In this document: positions 49,567-60,350 of the stretch, one piece after another
Numbering within the stretch: position 1 is the stretch's first letter
How the letters are laid out: the number at the start of each line of letters is the position of its first letter
Source of the DNA: Climacteris rufus
Lineage: Eukaryota; Chordata; Aves; Passeriformes; Climacteridae
Direction of reading: 5' to 3'
DNA: 64,000 nucleotides
NCBI GenBank assembly: GCA_013398175.1
Contig: VZRZ01006827.1
Coordinates: forward strand, 2,641,212-2,705,211
The notes under the pieces: generated by a model
The model's input: only the letters and a program-made list of their open reading frames with translations
Databases searched by the model: none
What the model was told of the DNA's origin: nothing
Program-made: the position numbers and the translations under genes

Positions 49567-52201
49567 TTATCCAAATTACTTTTTCCAAACACCAAAATAT
49601 ATTGCAACCATTTTGGTTTTGGTTGGTCTGCTGGTGTTTAGTTTGTTTGGTTTTTTTGCTTGTTTTAATATTTGTGGTTATATTTTAGCTCGTTTTCTTG
49701 ATCCTTCTTCATCAGACAACTTTATTCAAAACTCTTCAACCTTTTTTTATCAAACTGTAAATTTAGTGATAGAATCTATTTTATAACTTGGGCAACCACC
49801 TGCTTTGTGACTGCTCCAGCATTTAGGAATGTGTCATAGTGCAATTGATATTTATTTTTCTCCTAACATGAGGCTTTTCTGGGTTAGTCACCTTCTTACA
49901 AGCACCACTAGTCAAGCTTCTATTTGATTCCTACATTTCACCTAAAGTCTTCTACAAGAAAGTGTTTCATCCATTAGCATGTGTGTGCCACCCTCCAGTC
50001 AGACAAGCCTCTTACACTTATAAAGCAAAAGCAATTAGGCAACTCCAAAACCAAAACGTTAAATAAAGACATAATCAGGACTGATGGACAAATGAAACAG
50101 TTATGGAAAGATATCCAGGACAAGGAAGGGTGGAATACCATCCCTTTTTCAACAGTAAACAGCTGCTGGAAGCTCATGGAGGGTCTCAGGGAGATTCTGG
50201 TAGCACTGCTTTGCATTTTGGGGGACATGGGTGAGGGTGTTTTTCCTATATAGCTGAGTTCTGCATCTATACTGGGATAGTTGGGGTGAATTAGTGGGAA
50301 TTTTATACTGTACTTTTAATTAAACAGCAGATAAAAAGTAACTCTTAAACGTTATTTCTAATGTGCTAAAAAAATATAAAACCAGCCCCACCCCTAAAAC
50401 TCTCAAGGATAAAAAGTATTCGTATTTGAAAGTGTTCTTAAAATACAATGTATGCAAGTGCTTGTAAAATACTATGTATTTAGAAATACCTCTAATGCAG
50501 TCTTGCAGCCATGCATTTCAGGGCCATTAAAGTAGATACATTTTATAAGGATATGTTAAGAACTTCCTGTTCTTGCCATTTAAATATCCCATTACAGCTC
50601 TCTGAAGTTGTATAATGACTGCGTATACACATGCATACACCCACATGAAACAATTGTAATTCAGTCCTCACAGCATGTGATCAGTATTGACTACTTCACG
50701 CTAGACTGGCGGTTCCTTTTCTCTCTGTGTAGACTGCACTTGTGCTGCTGTAAGGTGAACTCAAACTCTGTGCACAGCTGCCTAAACAACCCAGCAAAAC
50801 AGCAAGGACTGGTCTGGAAAGGCTGCTGGCTCTGTTACAGTTTTCAGGAATTGGATGCAGAGGCAGGGGGACACATTTGCTCTGGAAAACTTTCTGTGTA
50901 ATATTGGCCTAGACTGAGATTACCAAAGTAGCCTGAGAGAGGCAAATGTTAGTAACCTCTACATTTTCGTTGGTGTCTGCATAGTTACCACTCTTACACT
51001 TTTAAACTCAACTCTCCTGGAAGCAGACCAGTCCATATTCGTGTAATGATCTTCATTTTTTCCAAACACATTCCTTTTTCCTAAAAACAAACCAACAACA
51101 AAAATGTCAAGTGACTCTACCTGGGAGAACTGATGGGAAGATCAAAATTGGCCTGAAGAAGGAAAATAACATTCAATTTCAACAACCAGTGCCATACTTC
51201 ATTTCAGAGAAAGGAGAGGAAGAAAAGATCTTCCCTAATGTTCTGTTTCACAATGTAACTAACATGTTTGTTGCTTAGAAGTCCTTCAATTTCTATGTGA
51301 CAATGATTTTGAAAATAAGCTGGTTGACTGCAGCAGAGCATTCAGAAATTCTCACTACTTATCATTCAATTGGTGCAGTGGGGGTCTTACCTGCTTTTCA
51401 TGTACTAACAGTAGTCTGAATTAATTTGGCAAATGTTCAGACCTCAGCACATTGAGTTGGTGTCCAAAACACACAAAGATTTACATCTGAGTTTTGGCTG
51501 TTCCTGAAAGGCTGTGTCCCCAAAACACACTTTTTTTTTTTTCTCCTGTCATGCTTCTTACATCATGCATTAAGCTCTCTATCATTATGTTCACTACAAT
51601 ATTGGCATACTGCACAAAAATGCATGGGATTAGGGAACAATTATGGAAAACTGTATCATGTGCCCTCTGGATCAATTACTTGTCTATTGATGGCATCACC
51701 AGCTTAGAGACCTCACAGACCAGGATTTTGTATAGCTTTACAGATCCATCCTGATGGATCAGTGCTGTGCTTGGAATAACATACAAAATAAAATCCAGGT
51801 GCAGAGAGAAAGGGGATACTCAAAAATACATCAAATGTTCAGGACATGGGGAAGGCATGCAATGAAATGGAAGATCAGGAATATGTTTTGGTGAGCAAGA
51901 ATAAAATGTAGAGAGGGAAGCAATAAGAACACAGAGTATATATAAACATGCTCTCTAATATCTTGACTACATTTAACCTTCACATGAGAAAAAGAACAGA
52001 CGACACAGCACAGTACAGACTCTGTTAATGTGTAAAGATGAAGTGATCAAGCCCATTAAAAAAGTATCTTCCCATTAAGGCCCTAGAAAAACCTCACAGT
52101 GCTTAAGGGTAAAAGAGAATGAAGGACAGGGAAACAGAGATGGAACTGAACATTGTCAATGCATGCAAACTGGAGAAAGCACCACAGATGACCCTGATGA
52201 G

Positions 52202-52660
52202 AAAGCTGTGGAGGGAACTGTGTTGGGGCAGTGCTGTGCTCCTCTTGGCATGCTCTTTGCAGCCCCAGTGTCCCTGCAGGTGTGGGTTTTGGGCTGCTGA
52301 CACCGGACCCTAACAGCAGCCTTGGCCTGAGGCACCCAGCACCACAGCTGGCCCAGAGGAAAAGGTGTGGAGGATGCAGTGTTGGGGCAATGCCATACTC
52401 CCCCCTTGGCAGGTCTTTTGTGGCACCAGTGGCACCAGTGTCCCTGCAACTCTAGGCTGTGTGGCTCTTTGAACCTGAAGCCAAACCTTAGACTGAGGTG
52501 CAGGGCACATTGGGTGGCACAGATGAAAACAGTGTGGAGTGAGCAAGGTTGGGGATGTCTTTTGCAGCCCCAGTGTCCCTGGAGCTGCAGGATTTGTTTC
52601 TCTGAATCCTGTCAGTCATCACAGGTTGGGACTGAGGCCCTCAGCCAGTTGGGCTTACTT
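52202..52660. repeat. Degenerate tandem repeat, three units of about 160 bases
   Basis: Three successive segments start near 52202, 52361 and 52526. Each has a GTGTGGAG-like start, then GTTGGGG, then a CTTTTGCAGCCCCAGTGTCC-like block, and later a CTGAGG segment. Spacing is about 159 and 165 bases. The middle unit is the most diverged. Confidence 0.7.
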
Positions 52661-55600
52661 TTTTCATATACAAACAAGTTTATTCAAACTTGGTTTGCAC
52701 TGTTTTTACATGTTGTGTTCCTCTAATTTGTCATCTTTATATTACTAAACCCTTTTATTGCTCCAACAGCTTCTCTGAGAACAGATCTTTCCATTTTATG
52801 TTGCTTCATAGTCTTATACTGGAAATTTCATTAACTGTATTCTTCTTTCTTCATATTCTCATGATGTGTTTCATAGTTTAGCACTAGTAGCTGGAGTGGT
52901 TGCAGCATTAGGCCACAACAGGTGACAAAAAGAAAAATTTTTGTTAAATAACATACAACTAGCCAACAGCAGAATGAAAAAGGTTAGGAAGGACCAAGGA
53001 AACAATTTCAAGAATTGAGGTAATGTCAGACAAAAGCCATTGATGTGACAGCTAAAAGCAATTTAAGAAAAAAATCAAGAGACAACTGACCAGAAGCAAG
53101 CCATGACCTTGGGGATTGGGTGCTGGGTGGTCCATGTGTGACTGAAGGTGAATTTCTGGTGTTGTGGTCACTCTCCAGATCCACCCAGCTCAAGCTGTAA
53201 CCTGAGAACTAATAAAAGACAAATTGAAAACCTTCACTTGGAAAAGTGCATTGATCAGCAGGATCCTAGGGTCAGACATGGATATTGTGGCCAGTGCAAG
53301 GTACTTTCCAACATATGATACGAAATCTTAACAAATGTCCGTACCATTGGGACAATGTTGTTTGCACATCTCCAATCTGAAGCATGTTCAGATCCAGCTT
53401 GGAGATCCAGCATGACTTCAAAATGGGAGAGAGGAGAGAGGCAATGATGCAGCAGGGCAGGCTTGTAGACGACCTGAGGCTGGCAAAGCTCAGACTTCAC
53501 TCTGTGAAGTTGGTTACTGAAGACAGTAACCAACAGGTGATTCGATTGAGAAGAAGCCCAAAAGAGGGATTTGCAAATGAAAACATGTTTAGGGCCTGTC
53601 TTTGCATACTGGCTTAATGGAAACCACCTTTACAAAATATTTACATTACAATAGTTAATTCACCTCTTTTTCATATGTTTTTTGGAAACTACTAGTTGAC
53701 AAGCAGGACTGATTAAAATATTTTTCTTCAGCAAAGATGCTTTCATCAGACCTTCTTTTATGTATTTGGATGAAATGAAGTATTTCACCACTATGTCAGT
53801 AGCTATGCTCTATCTTACCCATTGGACTGATAAGAAGTACATTCTTCCAAGCAGTGATTTTAATTTGAGCCAGTTCACCCATGGAGAATGGCTGAAGAGT
53901 CAGAAACAGTCCTAGCCAAGTATCTTACTGAGCATCTAAAATCACTGGCAAAAGCACCTTCCATGATTACCAACAGCATCTCACACGTTGATCCTCAGCT
54001 GCTCAGCACAATGGTCTTGCTCGGGTCCAGCTCCAGCTTGGCAGCATTCATTTATCTCAGGCTCTCCTGCAAAAAGCACAGCAATGAAGCTGAACCTTGC
54101 TGGCACCAGAAGAACCTCCACTTTTATTCTCACATAGTCTTAGGAAATCTTGCACTGAGTTGCCAGTGTCTACAAGCCACCCTTTGGAATGTTTTACACT
54201 CCAAAACTGCTTCACAGTCCGGCTTTGTAATTTAGACTTTATGTAAGCTCACCTTCCTAGGGTTAAAAAAAAAAGCATTGCACATCTGTTTATTTCTCAG
54301 CTGTTGGAATGTTAGTGTTTTTTAACAATTCAAGCATGCAACTCTGAATGAATCCCAATAGTACATTATTTAAATAAAACAGTCCAGGTCTTCAAAAGAC
54401 TAGAGGAAAACTAACAGAGATTAAAGCAAATAAAACTTGTATTCCCGTCTGACTCAAAAAAAATTTATTTCTAAAACAGACAAAAAAAGACAATTTTTGA
54501 CCCAAATGTCTGCTGAAATGTAACTATTCTGACAATTACCTTATGTGAGGTGTTAAATACCTGCTATGTAAGTTATTTAAAAAAGCTATTTTACTTGATT
54601 CATTATTTTTTTGTATTATAAGCATATGCAAACGGGTCCAGAAAAATACTCCTTTGGCTATCTCAGACAGTAAAAGGAAATTAGCTAGTTTTCACTAAAA
54701 CTCCTTTTTGGCAATCCCACTGGTAATCTACTAGAAGAAAAAAAATCTATTCTGAAAAACACAACTCCTATATCAATGAACAAATGTGGGGGATGAACAA
54801 ATCAGGGCAGAGACTTCTTAATTCCCAAAGCACTGTTCCTGATACCTTCCCCCCTCCTTTTTAACCCTCCGAGGTTAAGTAACAGAAGATGGCTGAAAGT
54901 GAGAAAAACAGAAGAAAGAAAATGGTGTCGAGGCACTTGATTGGTCAGATTTTGCTGCAGAGTCCAAGTTCCTGACACTGAGAAAATAATGTTCCTAAGA
55001 TGAAGCTTATCAGCAGTGAAGAGAAAACCAGGAATCTTGCTGTTTTAGGCTTGCCAAGAGAAATATTTCCTCTAAGCGATTCTCAGTGACCCCAGATTTC
55101 CTAGCTTAAATGAAGCTGAAATGTGTTCAGCTCAATCCTACTGCTTCTTAAAGGCACGGGCACACATTTGCAGCATCGAAAAACCAAAGGACATTATTAC
55201 AAATAATTCAATGGAGCAGCAAGCTTCCCAAACTATGTAAAATGACCAACAGTTTTAATATATATCTACACACACACATACGTGTATAAAAGCGACGTAA
55301 GTCAGAAATAATTTTGGAAATGTCCATTTTTCAGGCAACTACAGATCTATTGACTAGGAGAGCAAAGGGGTGTGTAAGTGAATTTACAGTCAGGGAGAAA
55401 CACGTTTTCCAGGTCGGTTCAAAAACCAATCACTGAATAGGACGGAGAAAGAAGAGCTTTCCTTCAAAATTAATTCTAAAGTTGATGACAAGTTTTAAAG
55501 CACACATACTTCTTGGAAAACACTTTTTCTGGTAACTTCAGCAAATGTTTTTGGGAGCTTCAACAACGACACAGAAAATAGATCCAAGCCAAAAAGTCTA

Positions 55601-56482
55601 ATAATTCATACAGGATTACCAGGAAAACTAAGGATGTCACGAGTGTGCTCCTAGAGAAGACAGCAGCAAGGAGCACACCGCTTGAGAAAGGGACTCAGAA
55701 AACAACCTTGCCTCGACCTTACTCCTCCCTCTCTTTGGAAATACATGTATCTCGGTAATAAACTGGTAGCGCTTGAGATGGGCAGAAAATGCCGGCTCAT
55801 GACCACGAGTGAGAAAGCACTGAGGAAAGTGCCGAGTGAAGGCCCTTCCAGGAAAGGCGGGAAAGGACTTCTTGCGCCTTCAGAAACAAAACGAGGCCCC
55901 GCGCCCTCCTTTAAAAAAATAAAGAGGGGTTTAGAAAACAATATTGCTGTCGGGAGAATAAACCAATAAACTGGCAAACGTGACATTGCAGGAAGGATAT
56001 AAAGTAAACGCAGCACAGCCGAAAGAATTTACAATGCATCTCTAAATATGAGAGTAGAATACTGTAAAGGTTCACTCCTTTAAAAAAATCAAGCAGTTTA
56101 TGCGAATACTTTTATGGCAGTCAAAGAGATAAAAGCCGCTTATCTTTTAACTGGGTATCTTCCCTTTCCGAACAGGAAAGACCATGACTACATTTTCTCA
56201 AAGTACTAAAAAGTCACGTGAAAAAAAAAAAAGAGAATAAAGGAATTAATCACCTAGACACAACGCTTCTTAGCAAAATCACTTCACCAAAAACTAACCC
56301 AATTATACTACCGGCAAAATCAGGATCTAATTCTTTTGAAAAGCGATTTATACATTCTGCTTAGTACTTACTTGAGACGCGAGATCTTGCTGGCTGTACA
56401 ACCACCCGAAAAACACAGGTAAAGCCACCAGTCCCCTCCTACACGTAACTAGGAATTTACAGCTCTTTAGTGGCGTTGTGGT

Positions 56483-56498
56483 GGCTCTTAAAAGAGCC
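56483..56498 (-). terminator. Histone mRNA 3' stem-loop of H3
   Basis: On the minus strand GGCTCTTTTAAGAGCC, preceded by CCCAAA and followed by ACCACAACG. Downstream element TAAAGAGCTGTAA. Confidence 0.95.
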
Positions 56499-56539
56499 TT
56501 TGGGTTTACGATGGTCTGAAGTTTCCGTTTGCCAAGAGC

Positions 56540-57073
<534 letters not shown>

Positions 57074-57081
57074 ACAACGGN

Positions 57082-57894
57082 GAGCGGCCGCGCTCCCTCT
57101 GCTCTTACCCCTCAGCTTCGCCCGGCCGAGCGGGACTGCCACAGCTGCAGCCCGCCAGCAGACGCGGAGTTTGTACTCTGGCCACACAGCAGTGTTGTCG
57201 CGGCCTCTGCCTAGTACAAGCAGGATTTATTCCCCCTGTAGAAGGCGCTTTCTTAAAAATAGCCTTCCCTGCACATCCGAGCTACCTAAGATTCGTTAAA
57301 GCGTTCACCTTCACTATTTTCCCCCCATTATATCTTTTAACTTGTAATTGCCTATTAGGTTGTCTCTCATTAACGTGTTAATTCTGCCATGTTTACGCTC
57401 CCCCAGACAGAAAAAAGTCCAGCACGTCCTAATGAAATCACGTTGTTGTCTATACTGTTATACATCTGCTGTGCTTGGCGCTATAAATTTCATTAAGCAT
57501 TTCCTTTCAAACATCATAGCCTAATCCCTAGTTTCCCGGGTAAACAAGCCACTCTGGCTTGTAGCCAAATCACTTCAGATTAAAATTCATGTTTTAAGGA
57601 CACGGCAATCTGTCATTGTAAATAACTAGAAAATACACTAAAACGAGGAAAGAAAACTTTAATAGCTTTATAACCCATTAGGCGCTTAACGTGCTTTTTA
57701 TAGACCTGCGGGACCAACTGTCAGAATAGGACAGAGACAAGACGACTTAAATCTTTCCCGGCCCTTAAACAAGATAAGCGTTCTCCCCTAATCTTTTCAC
57801 ATCATGTTCTAACCCGGGAACTAACAGTGCCAAAAAGTAACACCACTCACCGAAAGGAATCAGTGTGATCGACTCTTTTACTGAATACATGGGT
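57082..57894. other. Intergenic between H3 and H2B, no gene seen
   Basis: The first 120 bases continue the CpG-rich H3 promoter; the rest is AT-rich and empty. Confidence 0.6.
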
Positions 57895-57910
57895 GGCTCT
57901 TAAAAGAGCC
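57895..57910 (-). terminator. Histone mRNA 3' stem-loop of H2B (third copy)
   Basis: On the minus strand GGCTCTTTTAAGAGCC, preceded by CCCAAA and followed by ACCCAT. Downstream element AAAAGAGTCG. Confidence 0.95.
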
Positions 57911-57940
57911 TTTGGGTTGAAAGTGACGGTCCGAGACGCA

Positions 57941-58321
57941 CTACTTAGAGCTGGTGTACTTGGTGACGGCCTTGGTGCCCTCGGACACGGCGTGCTTGGC
58001 CAGCTCGCCGGGCAGCAGCAGGCGCACGGCCGTCTGGATCTCCCGCGACGTGATGGTGGAGCGCTTGTTGTAGTGCGCCAGGCGCGACGCCTCGCCCGCG
58101 ATGCGCTCGAAGATGTCGTTGACGAAGGAGTTCATGATGCCCATGGCCTTGGACGAGATGCCCGTGTCGGGGTGCACCTGCTTCAGCACCTTGTACACGT
58201 AGATGGAATAACTCTCCTTCCTAGTCTTTCTACGCTTCTTGTCACCTTTCTTTTGAGTCTTGGTGACAGCTTTCTTGGAGCCTTTCTTGGGAGCGGGAGC
58301 GGATTTAGCTGGTTCCGGCAT
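57941..58321 (-). CDS. Histone H2B (third copy, KRRKTRKES)
   Basis: Intronless, 126 aa. The tail reads KKRRKTRKES, different from both other copies; the globular domain is identical in protein to the first copy. The N-terminal coding third is relatively A/T-rich at third positions, and the rest is GC-rich and base-for-base identical to 43163-43429. It forms a head-to-head pair with the H2A at 58691, with 369 bases of shared promoter between the two start codons. Confidence 0.97.
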   Translation of the reverse strand: MPEPAKSAPAPKKGSKKAVTKTQKKGDKKRRKTRKESYSIYVYKVLKQVHPDTGISSKAMGIMNSFVNDIFERIAGEASRLAHYNKRSTITSREIQTAVRLLLPGELAKHAVSEGTKAVTKYTSSK

Positions 58322-58690
58322 TTTACGGGTCTGTCACTGCCTGTCTACCGCAGGAACGACGTAAATACAAAAGCGGCGTCCCCCATATTTATAGGGGCGG
58401 TATGCAAATGAGATGACTCAACGCTGTCCGTGCCCATTGGACAGTTCGGGCCCGTGATGTCAAAGCGTCCAGCATCTCCGATTGGTCCTTTCTTCATCTG
58501 CATTCCCATTGGGTCGTTTTTCAATCCCTGTCTTAACCAATCAGAAGTCCGGCCGTACCCCGGAAGGAGGGTATAAAAAGGCAGGGTGGAAGCTCCTGGC
58601 GCATTTACTTTTTTTTAGCGGCGCTTTTTTTGTACTTTTGCGTAGGTTTTTGTTTTTCTGCCTTGGCTTTATTTTTCTCCTCCTTGAACG
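58322..58690. promoter_or_regulatory. Shared divergent H2B/H2A promoter
   Basis: H2B side: TATA (58386-58393), octamer ATGCAAAT (58402-58409), inverted CCAAT (58436-58440) and CRE-like TGATGTCA (58455-58462). Centre: inverted CCAAT motifs near 58481 and 58508. H2A side: CCAAT at 58537-58541 and TATAAAA at 58572-58578. Head-to-head H2A/H2B genes with overlapping CCAAT and octamer elements are the known chicken arrangement and allow equal S-phase expression. Confidence 0.9.
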
Positions 58691-59080
58691 ATGTCCGGGC
58701 GCGGGAAGCAGGGCGGGAAGGCGCGGGCCAAGGCCAAGTCGCGCTCGTCGCGGGCCGGGCTGCAGTTCCCCGTGGGCCGCGTGCACCGCCTGCTGCGCAA
58801 GGGCAACTACGCCGAGCGGGTGGGCGCCGGCGCGCCCGTGTACCTGGCGGCCGTGCTGGAGTACCTGACGGCCGAGATCCTGGAGCTGGCGGGCAACGCG
58901 GCCCGCGACAACAAGAAGACGCGCATCATCCCCCGCCACCTGCAGCTGGCCATCCGCAACGACGAGGAGCTCAACAAGCTGCTGGGCAAGGTGACCATCG
59001 CGCAGGGCGGCGTGCTGCCCAACATCCAGGCCGTGCTGCTGCCCAAGAAGACCGACAGCCATAAGGCTAAAGCCAAGTAA
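58691..59080 (+). CDS. Histone H2A (canonical, KAKAK end)
   Basis: Intronless, 129 aa, sequence of the replication-dependent avian H2A ending [11 protein letters not shown]. It contains Lys119 within [10 protein letters not shown] and the acidic patch. It pairs head-to-head with H2B. Its first 377 coding bases equal those of the H2A at 38608, about 20 kb away. A TATA box lies 113 bases before the ATG. Confidence 0.98.
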   Translation: MSGRGKQGGKARAKAKSRSSRAGLQFPVGRVHRLLRKGNYAERVGAGAPVYLAAVLEYLTAEILELAGNAARDNKKTRIIPRHLQLAIRNDEELNKLLGKVTIAQGGVLPNIQAVLLPKKTDSHKAKAK

Positions 59081-59104
59081 AACTCTTCTGATAAACAACC
59101 CAAA

Positions 59105-59120
59105 GGCTCTTTTCAGAGCC
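59105..59120 (+). terminator. Histone mRNA 3' stem-loop of H2A (last copy)
   Basis: GGCTCTTTTCAGAGCC preceded by CCCAAA and followed by ACCCACG. Downstream element AGAAAGAGC. Confidence 0.96.
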
Positions 59121-59954
59121 ACCCACGTTTTCCTAGAAAGAGCAGAAATACTTAACTTTTATTAATACGTGCTCTTTGGTACATCCGGAAACTTAAGATC
59201 TCGATGAGTGTTTTCTGAAGTACTAAATTTGGTGTGTCTTCAAGTTCTAGTTTGCTAATCAGTGTAGTTCCGTGCCTTTCTCTTTCTCTTAAAAATCCAT
59301 GTACTTACGTAAACATGCGTCAGCTTCTCATTTTGAAGCAAAAAAAAAGCGGTTGCGAGCCGTGAAATCGGCCACCGCAGCCCGGGTTAAGGAGATGTGA
59401 ACTCGGCACGGCGGTGCTGGCTGCCTCCCTTGCCGGTGGGTTCAGTGGGGGTGAAGCGGCGCTCATCCCGGCGGAGGCGGGGCTGGGCGGGGGCGGCCCC
59501 GGGCCAATCCGGCCGGAGCGCGCGGCTTTCAAACCGGGCAGCGCTGGGGCCCCTCGGCTGCCGGCGCTGCGCTCCCTGTGCCGGGGGTGCAAGGGGGGAT
59601 CGAGCGCCTCGTGCGTAGCAGTTGCTGGGATTTTCTGCCCTCTACGAATCTCTTGTCTTGTTTGCAACTTCGGGCTTTCAGGCAATAGTGACAAAATTGT
59701 AAGTACTTCACTGGGATGCTGCCCAGGATGGTTTCCAAAGGGTAGCGTCAGTGTAGAAGTGACATAAGTGTACACTATAAATGTAGTGTAAGTGATGGGT
59801 GGGGGTGACGGTAGTTGTAACATACTCCGGAGTGTGAGTTCATATTGAAGTGCTATGGAAAATCACCTACAGGCGAGGAAGGGAGGCATCGTGTACTAGT
59901 TTGGACTTGAAACCGATGTTCCAATTCTGTGGTTTTGATCCTGAAAATGTGGGT
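59121..59954. other. Intergenic with a small CpG island (about 59395-59620)
   Basis: The CpG-rich part contains CCAAT near 59504 and a GGCTTTCAAACCGG sequence. The similar CTTTCAATCCGG follows the CCAAT boxes near 43775. No coding sequence follows, so it may be a promoter remnant or the start of a non-coding transcript. Confidence 0.5.
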
Positions 59955-60350
59955 GGTTTTTAAAAGGACACTTGGCATTTTTTCTGCAGAAGTTTCCTGT
60001 CCTTATACAGGATGGTCCCCTGGCTACTGCTGTCTTGGCTTCACCGAACTCTCTGGTACCACCTTTTTAGATTTGGTAGCCTTATTCGGCTTTTTGGGGG
60101 GCCTTGGTTGCTGTGACTGCCTGGGCCTGCTTGACTGCGGGAGACCCTTGCACGCGGGGAAGGGGACACGTCCTTGGTGACACGGGGGTCACGGACTTTG
60201 GAGCCTCCCGCTGCCACATCGCTCTCCTTGGGGTGTCGGGGGTTTACAAATGGAGCCGGTGCGCGGGCGGTCGGTGTTCGCAGGGAGGAGCCTCTCCGCC
60301 ATCGCCGTGCCGGGAGACAGCGGCAGCTCCTCTCTCCTCTCTCTCCTCTG
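59955..60350 (-). pseudogene. Possible decayed H1-like histone gene (3' part and ruined stem-loop)
   Basis: On the minus strand, 60024-60110 reads a Lys-rich tail (KKPNKATKSKKVV) ending in TAG, and a frame-shifted upstream piece reads KQAQAVTATKAPQKA. Both resemble an H1 C-terminal tail. Beyond the stop, the sequence around 59951-59970 reads GTCCTTTTAAAAACCACCCAC. This aligns with the normal TCTTTTAAGAGCCACCCAC but with the stem destroyed. I cannot find a clear globular domain, so the family assignment is tentative; it could be chance in a Lys-rich frame. Confidence 0.4.

Larger units (their letters stand above)
48190..56482. other. Large gene-free interval inside the histone cluster
   Basis: About 8.3 kb without a gene I can support. 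It is mostly AT-rich, with a poly-T run near 48480-48500, a GATA microsatellite at 49510-49566 and a degenerate tandem repeat at 52202-52660. Open frames such as 53888-54235 have no family resemblance. I found no additional histone coding sequence or stem-loop. Confidence 0.55.

Noticed and set aside
53150..53225. LTR-like end (AATAAA after CTCTCCAGATCC)
   Set aside because: No paired LTR, primer-binding site or retroviral frame nearby; too weak to call an endogenous retrovirus.
53888..54235. 115-aa frame in the gene-free part of the cluster
   Set aside because: No recognised domain, no splice context and no promoter; length is within chance for this composition.
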